14,042 nt of DNA, taken from Thermoleophilia bacterium. Lineage in GTDB: Bacteria; Actinomycetota; Thermoleophilia; Gaiellales; Gaiellaceae. Shown here piece by piece: positions 1 to 5,121 of the stretch. The stretch covers positions 1 through 14,042 of the forward strand of contig JABFWJ010000104.1 of NCBI GenBank assembly GCA_013362295.1. The letters are read 5' to 3'. Under the pieces are notes generated by a model. The model ran no database searches and had not been told where the DNA came from. It worked only from the letters and a program-made list of their open reading frames with translations. Each line of letters begins with the position of its first letter. The first letter of the stretch is position 1. The position numbers and the translations under genes were made by a program.

Positions 1-110
1 ACCCGAACGTGGCTTCCGCCTGTGGCTGCGGGCACAGCTTCCAGGTCGAGGAGGGCGTCGCGCCCGACTCCGCCGCGGGTTGCGGTTCCGGCTGCGGCCA
101 CGCGCACTAG
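1..110 (+). CDS. Iron-sulfur cluster carrier/insertion protein, IscA/ErpA (HesB) type, 3' end only
   Basis: Only the last 35 complete codons are inside the window, read from base 3 to the TAG at 108-110. The visible peptide starts with PNV, and the two bases before it fit an Asn codon, giving NPNV. It continues into a CGCG motif followed by HSF. This is the C-terminal signature of A-type Fe-S carriers (E. coli IscA has NPNV...CGCGESF), where the two cysteines of CGC, with one upstream cysteine lying outside the window, hold the cluster. After the motif the protein runs on for about 20 residues and ends in a Gly/Cys/His-rich tail, GCGSGCGHAH, which is not part of the usual family end. The stop lies 6 bp before the reductase gene, so the two are probably co-transcribed. 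The family call rests on the C-terminal motif alone. Confidence 0.8.
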   Translation, partial: PNVASACGCGHSFQVEEGVAPDSAAGCGSGCGHAH

Positions 111-116
111 CTGACG

Positions 117-1454
117 TTGCGCGTCGCAGTCGTCGGCTCCGGGCCGGCCGGTTTCTATGCCGCCGACGCGCTGCTGAAGAGCGAGGACCCGCAGGTCGAG
201 GTCGACCTGATCGATCGCCTCCCGACGCCCTGGGGGCTCGTCCGGCTCGGCGTCGCGCCCGACCACGAGAACATCAAGGCGGTCTCGCGCGCGTTCGAGA
301 AGACCGCGGCGAAGCCGGGCTTTCGCTTCTTCGGCAACGTCGAGGTCGGGTCGACCGTCTCGCACGACGACCTGCTGGAGGTGTACGACGCCGTCGTCTA
401 CACGGTCGGTGCGCAGACCGACCGGCGCCTCGGGATCCCCGGCGAGGATCTGCCCGGCTCGTGGGCGGCCACGGAGTTCGTCGCCTGGTACAACGGCCAC
501 CCGGACTTCCAGGACCGGAGGTTCGACCTCTCCTGCGAACGGGTCGTCGTTGTCGGAAATGGCAACGTCGCCATCGACTGCGCGCGCATGCTCGCCCTCA
601 CCCCCGACGAGCTCGGGCCGACCGACACGACGCCGGAGGCGACGGATGCGATCAACGAGGCCGGGGTGCGCGAGATCCTCATGCTCGGACGGCGCGGACC
701 CGTGCAGGCCGCGTTCACGCCGCCCGAGCTGAAGGAGCTCGGCGAGCTCGCAGGCGCGGACGTGATCGTCGACGCCGCCGACCTCGAGCTCGATCCCGCG
801 AGCGCGCACGCCCTCGAGGAGGACCGCGAGCGGGCGCGGCGCAACTACGAGCTGCTGCAGGAGTTCGCCGCGCGCGAACCCGAGGGGAAGGAGCGGCGCA
901 TCGTCCTGCGCTTTCTTGCCTCGCCGCTCGCGCTCGTCGGCGAGGATCGCGTCGAGGGTGTCGAGATCGTGCGCAACGAGCTGGTGGAGGAAGACGGCAG
1001 GCTCGTCGCGCGCCCCACCGGCGAGACGGAGGTCGTCCCGGCCGGTCTCGTGCTGCGCAGCGTCGGCTACAAGGGGGTTCCGCTTCCGGGCGTCCCCTTC
1101 GACGAGCGCAGCGGCACGATGCCCAACGACCGCGGCCGGGTCGACGGCGCCGAGCGCACGTACGCCGCGGGCTGGATCAAGCGCGGCCCCTCGGGCGTGA
1201 TCGGCACGAACAAGAAGGACGCGACGGAGACCGTCGAGCTGCTGCTCGAGGATGCCCGCGCCGGCAAGCTGGTTTGTGTTGATTCAACACTAAGTCTCGA
1301 GGCGCTTCTGGACGAGCGCGGCGTGACCTACGTCGCGTACGACGGCTGGCAGGCGATCGACGCTGCCGAGCGTGCCGCCGGCGAGCCGCTCGGACGCCCG
1401 CGCGTGAAGCTGACGGGCTGGGAGCAGTTGCTCGCGACCGGTCGCCGGTCGTAG
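117..1454 (+). CDS. fprA: Ferredoxin--NADP+ reductase, adrenodoxin-reductase/FprA type
   Basis: FAD enzyme of 445 residues that moves electrons between NADPH and ferredoxin in the cytoplasm. The FAD-binding motif GSGPAG is at residues 7-12, directly after the first beta strand. The NADP-binding motif GNGNVA is at about 147-152, inside a VVVVGNGNVAIDCAR stretch. The family-typical RRGPVQAAFT segment follows near residue 200, and GWIKRGPSGVIGTNKKDA near 352-370 is the conserved C-terminal flavin-side motif. The end (W-x-AID..ERAAGEP.GRPRVKL) matches mycobacterial FprA, whose length is similar. The start is TTG at 117, because the FAD strand begins at residue 2 and no better start lies upstream. 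The gene begins 6 bp after the IscA-like stop, suggesting an operon for Fe-S assembly or low-potential electron supply. An AT-rich palindrome lies inside the gene at 1276-1290. The family is clear; the physiological ferredoxin partner is not visible. Confidence 0.93.
   Translation: MRVAVVGSGPAGFYAADALLKSEDPQVEVDLIDRLPTPWGLVRLGVAPDHENIKAVSRAFEKTAAKPGFRFFGNVEVGSTVSHDDLLEVYDAVVYTVGAQTDRRLGIPGEDLPGSWAATEFVAWYNGHPDFQDRRFDLSCERVVVVGNGNVAIDCARMLALTPDELGPTDTTPEATDAINEAGVREILMLGRRGPVQAAFTPPELKELGELAGADVIVDAADLELDPASAHALEEDRERARRNYELLQEFAAREPEGKERRIVLRFLASPLALVGEDRVEGVEIVRNELVEEDGRLVARPTGETEVVPAGLVLRSVGYKGVPLPGVPFDERSGTMPNDRGRVDGAERTYAAGWIKRGPSGVIGTNKKDATETVELLLEDARAGKLVCVDSTLSLEALLDERGVTYVAYDGWQAIDAAERAAGEPLGRPRVKLTGWEQLLATGRRS
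1276..1290. repeat. 15-bp interrupted palindrome inside the reductase gene
   Basis: The sequence GTGTTGA-T-TCAACAC has perfect 7-bp arms around one central base. It is clearly AT-richer than the surrounding coding DNA. It lies at the junction between the conserved reductase core and the C-terminal FprA segment and is translated without a break. It has the size and symmetry of a helix-turn-helix operator, but an intragenic position is unusual for one. It may be coincidental or a recombination scar. Confidence 0.45.
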
Positions 1455-1485
1455 GCTCGCCGCACCGATTCGACCGAGGAGAGAC

Positions 1486-3090
1486 ATGAAGAGATTCGTT
1501 GCCGCCGCGTGCGCGGCGACGGTCGCGCTCGTCGGCGCGGCCGGAGCCCAGGCCGCTCCGCGCGTCACGGGCACCGCCGTCGTCGATTTCGACCACAACC
1601 TGCAGTTCCCGCGCAACAAGCAGAACGAGCCTTCGATCACGCGTGACCCGGTCACCGGCGCGCTGATCGTCGGAGCCAACGACGAGTTCAGCCTGAGCCT
1701 CTGTCCGGGCACCACCGCCCCGCTCGCCAGCCCCTGCCCGTTCACGCCGGGTGCGCCGATCTCGGCCTTCTACCGCTCGACCGACAACGGCAAGACGTGG
1801 AGCGGCGGGTATCTGCCCGCGTTCGACACGATCGGCCGCGCGTCCGGAGGCGACCCCTCGCTCGATACCGGTCCGCGCCGCTGCGCGGACGGCCGCACCT
1901 TCAGCTGGGCGTGTGGGAGCACGGTCTACTACGCGTCGCTCGCCGATCCGTTCCCGGACTTCGCCGGCGAGCAGGTGACCGTCTCCCGCTCGTACGACGA
2001 CGGAGCGACCTGGGGCGCCCCGGTCGCCGCGACGAGCACGGACAACAAGTCCGACTTCGACGACCACGAATGGATCGCGGTCGACAAGGGCGCGGCGAGC
2101 CCGTTCTTCGGGCGCCTCTATCTGTTCTGGGCCGACTATTGCAACACGTGTGCCGGCAACGGCGGCGTGAAGCTCTTCGTCGCCTCCTCCGGTGACGAGG
2201 GGCGCACGTGGACGAAGGCGCTGCAGGTGAGCGGCGCGGCGTTCAACCTCGTGCAGGGCCAGACGGAGACGGGCCAGATCGTCGTCTCCGGCGACGGGAC
2301 GGTCGAGGCGTTCTGGACGGCCCACGCCGACTCGAAGGGGAAGTTCCCCTCGACGCAGGTCGTGGTCGACTCCCGGGACGGCGGGAAGACCTTCAGCGCC
2401 CCGATCCCGATCGAGGGCGTGATCGACTATCCGCTCACCGGTACGCCGTTCGACGTCGTCGACCTGTTCAACCGCGTGCCCGGGATGAGCGCGCGCGTCG
2501 ACTGCTACCCCCACCCGGCCGCGGATCCGGCGTCGGCCCGCGTGTTCGCCGTCTGGTGCGACTTCACCGGCGGCGTCGGCACCGTCCGCGGCGCGTACTC
2601 GGACGACGGCGTGCACTGGACGAGCCTCGGCACCGTCGCTCAGGTTCCAGGGCGCAACGTGTTCTTCCCGGCGATCGACGTCTCGCCCAGGGGGCTCGTC
2701 GTCGCCGGCTTCGACGCGCTGACCGCCCCGCCGGCCGGAGATCCCTTCCAGACCGGCGTCCAGGTCTACGACTACTACGTCGTCCAGGGAGGCCCCGGGG
2801 GGTTCACCGCCCCGCTGCGCGTCTCACCGGCCTCGTCGAACCCGGAGGCGTCGGGCTACAACAGCCTGCAGGAGCAGTTCATCGGCGACTACACGGACCT
2901 GGCCGCCGGCCCGACCTCGTCGTACCTCGCCTGGACGGACGCGAGCAACGCCGCCGTCTGCCCGGCCGTCAGCGCGTATCGCTCCCAGGTGTATGCCCGG
3001 TCGAAGACGGCGGTGGCGCCGAACCCCGACCTCGTCTGCACGACGGGATTCGGGAACACGGACACGGTCGTCGCGGCCGTCGCGAACTGA
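1486..3090 (+). CDS. Secreted sialidase-like (BNR/Asp-box) beta-propeller protein
   Basis: A 534-residue protein with a clear signal peptide: KR at residues 2-3, an Ala/Val-rich core, and likely cleavage after the AQA near residue 23. The mature protein carries at least five Asp-box motifs (S-x-D-x-G-x-T-W type): STDNGKTW at 98-105, SYDDGATW at 169-176, SGDEGRTW at 235-242, SRDGGKTF at 296-303 and SDDGVHW at 372-378. Such motifs mark the turns of sialidase-like propeller blades. The NEPSI...VGAND opening is typical of exported proteins annotated as exo-alpha-sialidase or BNR repeat. I cannot identify the Arg triad or other catalytic residues, so glycosidase activity is not established. The ATG at 1486 is supported by an AGGAG-like ribosome site at about 1477-1482. 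The gene begins 31 bp after the reductase stop. It is not obviously related to the longer propeller protein at 5122-7980. Confidence 0.82.
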   Translation: MKRFVAAACAATVALVGAAGAQAAPRVTGTAVVDFDHNLQFPRNKQNEPSITRDPVTGALIVGANDEFSLSLCPGTTAPLASPCPFTPGAPISAFYRSTDNGKTWSGGYLPAFDTIGRASGGDPSLDTGPRRCADGRTFSWACGSTVYYASLADPFPDFAGEQVTVSRSYDDGATWGAPVAATSTDNKSDFDDHEWIAVDKGAASPFFGRLYLFWADYCNTCAGNGGVKLFVASSGDEGRTWTKALQVSGAAFNLVQGQTETGQIVVSGDGTVEAFWTAHADSKGKFPSTQVVVDSRDGGKTFSAPIPIEGVIDYPLTGTPFDVVDLFNRVPGMSARVDCYPHPAADPASARVFAVWCDFTGGVGTVRGAYSDDGVHWTSLGTVAQVPGRNVFFPAIDVSPRGLVVAGFDALTAPPAGDPFQTGVQVYDYYVVQGGPGGFTAPLRVSPASSNPEASGYNSLQEQFIGDYTDLAAGPTSSYLAWTDASNAAVCPAVSAYRSQVYARSKTAVAPNPDLVCTTGFGNTDTVVAAVAN

Positions 3091-3097
3091 GTCAAAT

Positions 3098-3134
3098 CCC
3101 CCGGTTGGGGGTCGTCCCGGCGGCGGCCCCCAAC
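3098..3134 (+). terminator. Two mutually exclusive GC hairpins after the propeller gene
   Basis: CCCCC at 3098-3102 can pair with GGGGG at 3107-3111 around a GGTT loop. Alternatively GTTGGGGG at 3104-3111 can pair with CCCCCAAC at 3127-3134, an 8-bp perfect stem with a 15-nt loop. Both use the same G run, so only one can form. The element begins 7 bp after the stop at 3090 and ends 15 bp before the next start. No T run follows, so an intrinsic terminator is only one reading; a leader structure for the small gene at 3150 is another. Confidence 0.35.
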
Positions 3135-3149
3135 GAGGCTTACAGCTCA

Positions 3150-3314
3150 ATGGTCGAGTGCCTCAACTGCGGCAAGCGCAGGCACGAGCCGGAGCACGAA
3201 TGTCCACGCTGTTCCTACGTGGGCTGGGCTCTGGTCGAGGACCTGAACGAAAGCCTGCGGCGCCGCCTTCGTGATCGTCAGCTGTCGGATCGTCGTATCC
3301 GCGTCGCGAGCTAG
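3150..3314 (+). CDS. Small zinc-ribbon protein
   Basis: A 54-residue protein with two CxxC knuckles, CLNC at residues 4-7 and CPRC at 18-21, separated by 10 residues. This is the spacing of a single zinc ribbon. It is followed by an aromatic SYVGWA turn and then a strongly basic, Arg-rich helix of about 25 residues (ESLRRRLRDRQLSDRRIR). The reading frame is open far upstream, but that upstream part is a shadow of the propeller gene, so the ATG at 3150, just before the first knuckle, is taken as the start. A weak AGG lies about 11 nt upstream. The compact knuckle plus basic helix suggests binding to nucleic acid, the ribosome or another protein; I know no assigned function. It sits between the propeller gene and fumarase, with 23 bp to the fumarase start. 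Confidence 0.75.
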   Translation: MVECLNCGKRRHEPEHECPRCSYVGWALVEDLNESLRRRLRDRQLSDRRIRVAS

Positions 3315-3324
3315 TCGCCGGCGC

Positions 3325-3330
3325 TAACCT
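3325..3330 (+). promoter_or_regulatory. -10-like hexamer (TAACCT) before fumC
   Basis: The hexamer fits TAnnnT and ends 7 nt before the GTG start, so transcription would begin at or next to the start codon (leaderless mRNA). No Shine-Dalgarno sequence and no clear -35 box are seen. The support is that the same arrangement recurs at other genes in the window. Confidence 0.45.
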
Positions 3331-3337
3331 CCGTGCC

Positions 3338-4669
3338 GTGACCGACACGGCGCCCACCCGGGACGAGCTCTGGGGCGGTGAGACGCGGAAGGCGATCGCG
3401 AACTTCCCCGTCTCCGGCGAGCCGATCCCGATACCGGTTGCACGGTGGCTCGGCCGCATCAAGGCTGCAGCCGCGCGCGTCAACGCCGAGCTCGGCTTGC
3501 TGGACGAAGAGAAGGCGCAGCGCATCGCCGCCGGCGCCGACCGCGTCGCGAACGGCGAGCTCGACGAGCAGTTCCCGATCGACGTCTTCCAGACGGGGTC
3601 GGGCACCTCGTCGAACATGAACGCGAACGAGGTGATCGCGAACGTCGCCGGCGACGGCATCCACGCGAACGACGACGTGAACATGGGGCAGAGCTCGAAT
3701 GACGTCTTCCCCTCGGCCGTCCATCTCGCGGCGCTCGACGAGCTCACGCACGACCTGCTGCCCGCGCTCACCGGGCTCGCCGGGAGCCTGGAGCGAAAGG
3801 CGGGGGAGTTCGCCGACGTCGTGAAGTCCGGACGCACGCACTGGATGGACGCGGTTCCCGTCACGCTCGGCCAGGAGTTCGCAGGCTACGCAGCGCAGGT
3901 GCGCGAGGGGCACGCGCGCGTCGAGTCGACGCTCGGGCGCCTCGGCAAGATCCCGCTCGGCGGAACAGCCGTCGGGACCGGGCTGAACACGCATCCCGAG
4001 TTCGCGGAACGGGTGCGCGCCAGGCTCGCGGAGGACAGCGGCCTCGAGATCTCGCCGCCCGCCGACCCGTTCGAGTCGCAGGCGGCCCGCGACGGGCTCG
4101 TCGAGGCCTCGGGCGCGCTCAAGACGGTCGCGGTCAGCCTCACGAAGATCGCGAACGACCTGCGCTTCCTCGGTTCGGGCCCGCGCGCCGGCCTCGCCGA
4201 GATCTTCCTGCCCGAGCTGCAGAAGGGCTCGTCGATCATGCCGGGCAAGGTCAACCCGGTCATCCCGGAGGTCGTGACGCAGGTCGCCGCACAGGTGATC
4301 GGCAACGACGCCGCGATCACGATCGGCGGCATGCAAGGGCATTTCGAGCTGAACGTGTTCGTCCCGCTGATGGCGCGCAATCTGCTGCAGTCGATCAAGC
4401 TGCTCGCGGCCGCGTCGCGCCTCCTCGACGAGAAGTGCGTCGCCGGCATCGAGGCCAACCGCGAGCAGGCCGAGCGCTACGCCGAGCTGACACTGGCGGC
4501 GGCGACGGCGCTCAACCCGTACATCGGCTACGACAAGGGGACCGAGATCGTGAAGAAGGCCGCGTCGTCCGGACGATCGCTGCGCGAGGTCGCCCGGGAG
4601 GAGGGCGTCGCCGACGACGTCCTCGACGAGGCGCTGGACTATCGCAAGATGGCCCATCCACACGGATAG
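3338..4669 (+). CDS. fumC: Fumarate hydratase, class II
   Basis: A 443-residue member of the fumarase/aspartase superfamily. It interconverts fumarate and malate in the TCA cycle as a cytoplasmic homotetramer and does not need an iron-sulfur cluster. The substrate-site segments are all present: TGSGTSSNMNANEV at 86-99, GQSSNDVFPSA at 117-127, GRTHWMDAVPVTLGQEF at 166-181 with His169 at the position of the E. coli catalytic His188, and the superfamily signature GSSIMPGKVNP at 297-307, with the catalytic serine in the mobile loop. TGSGTSSNMN and the C-terminal NPYIGYDK favour fumarase over aspartase or argininosuccinate lyase. The N-terminus is about 15-20 residues shorter than E. coli FumC: LWGGETRKA begins at residue 11. 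The GTG at 3338 is chosen because no start codon that would restore the missing part lies just upstream, and a -10-like box is correctly placed for it. Confidence 0.96.
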   Translation: MTDTAPTRDELWGGETRKAIANFPVSGEPIPIPVARWLGRIKAAAARVNAELGLLDEEKAQRIAAGADRVANGELDEQFPIDVFQTGSGTSSNMNANEVIANVAGDGIHANDDVNMGQSSNDVFPSAVHLAALDELTHDLLPALTGLAGSLERKAGEFADVVKSGRTHWMDAVPVTLGQEFAGYAAQVREGHARVESTLGRLGKIPLGGTAVGTGLNTHPEFAERVRARLAEDSGLEISPPADPFESQAARDGLVEASGALKTVAVSLTKIANDLRFLGSGPRAGLAEIFLPELQKGSSIMPGKVNPVIPEVVTQVAAQVIGNDAAITIGGMQGHFELNVFVPLMARNLLQSIKLLAAASRLLDEKCVAGIEANREQAERYAELTLAAATALNPYIGYDKGTEIVKKAASSGRSLREVAREEGVADDVLDEALDYRKMAHPHG

Positions 4670-4698
4670 GCTTTCGCCACTTCCGCGCGCGACGGTGC

Positions 4699-4704
4699 CA
4701 CAAT
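4699..4704 (+). promoter_or_regulatory. -10-like hexamer (CACAAT) before the small secreted protein gene
   Basis: The hexamer matches four of six TATAAT positions, including the key A2 and T6. It lies 6 nt before the ATG at 4711, again the leaderless arrangement. It is in an AT-richer spot of an otherwise GC-rich 41-bp gap. No convincing -35 box is seen. Confidence 0.35.
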
Positions 4705-4710
4705 CGCGGC

Positions 4711-5055
4711 ATGCGGATCCGCGCGCTTGCCGTCGTGTTGCTCGCCCTCGTGGTCTGCGCGCCGGTCCTCGCGAAGGAGCGGTCGGCGCGTCTCCGGCTC
4801 TCCCGGGCGGCGCCGGTGACGGCAAAAGGATCCGGCTTCAAGCCGCTCGAGTACGTCAAGGTGACATTCACCATGGGTCGCCTGAAGAAGGCCCACGGCG
4901 CCCGCGCGACCACGCGCGGCACGTTCTCGGTCGTGTGGCCGGGCGTCACGATCCAGAGCTGCGACTGGCGGGTCGTCGCGGTCGGCGGACTCGGCAGCAA
5001 GGCAGTGCTGAAGGCGAACGCGGCTGCGTGCACCACGCTCCCGCCGTTCGACTGA
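4711..5055 (+). CDS. Small secreted protein, possible Ig-like fold; function unknown
   Basis: A 114-residue protein with a typical signal peptide: R2 and R4, hydrophobic core at residues 5-19, likely cleavage after VLA at 19-21. The mature part is basic and beta-rich. The segment APVTAKGSGFKPLEYVKVTF (residues 34-53) resembles the G-x-GF-x-P-x-E-x-V opening of small bacterial Ig/IPT-like domains often exported by actinobacteria. Two cysteines, Cys84 and Cys107, could form one disulfide in the exported protein. I do not recognise a named family. The ATG is preferred because it starts the signal peptide and has a -10-like box 6 nt upstream. The gene converges on the propeller gene at 5122, with a strong hairpin between them. 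Confidence 0.68.
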   Translation: MRIRALAVVLLALVVCAPVLAKERSARLRLSRAAPVTAKGSGFKPLEYVKVTFTMGRLKKAHGARATTRGTFSVVWPGVTIQSCDWRVVAVGGLGSKAVLKANAAACTTLPPFD

Positions 5056-5074
5056 CAGAGAGCACACATGAGAA

Positions 5075-5095
5075 AGGGGCCCTTGCGGGGCCCCT
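5075..5095. terminator. Bidirectional hairpin terminator between convergent genes
   Basis: AGGGGCCC at 5075-5082 pairs perfectly with GGGCCCCT at 5088-5095 around a 5-nt TTGCG loop. It lies 19 bp after the stop at 5055 (+) and 26 bp after the stop at 5122 (-). On the minus strand the stem is followed by TTTCTCAT, a usable U-rich tail. On the plus strand only scattered Ts follow. It is best read as the terminator of the minus-strand propeller gene and probably serves both. Confidence 0.7.
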
Positions 5096-5121
5096 GCTCG
5101 TTGTGGTGTGTGCCAGTCGGA

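Noticed and set aside
1177..2616. 479-codon minus-strand frame across the end of fprA and the first propeller gene
   Set aside because: It spans two real plus-strand genes and their gap, and the product is Arg-rich without motifs.
2208..3149. Long N-terminal extension of the zinc-ribbon protein
   Set aside because: The upstream part is the shifted frame of the Asp-box gene. The real protein begins at 3150, just before the first CxxC.
3311..4825. 504-codon minus-strand frame opposite fumC
   Set aside because: It is a shadow of fumarase, with no recognisable domain and biased composition.
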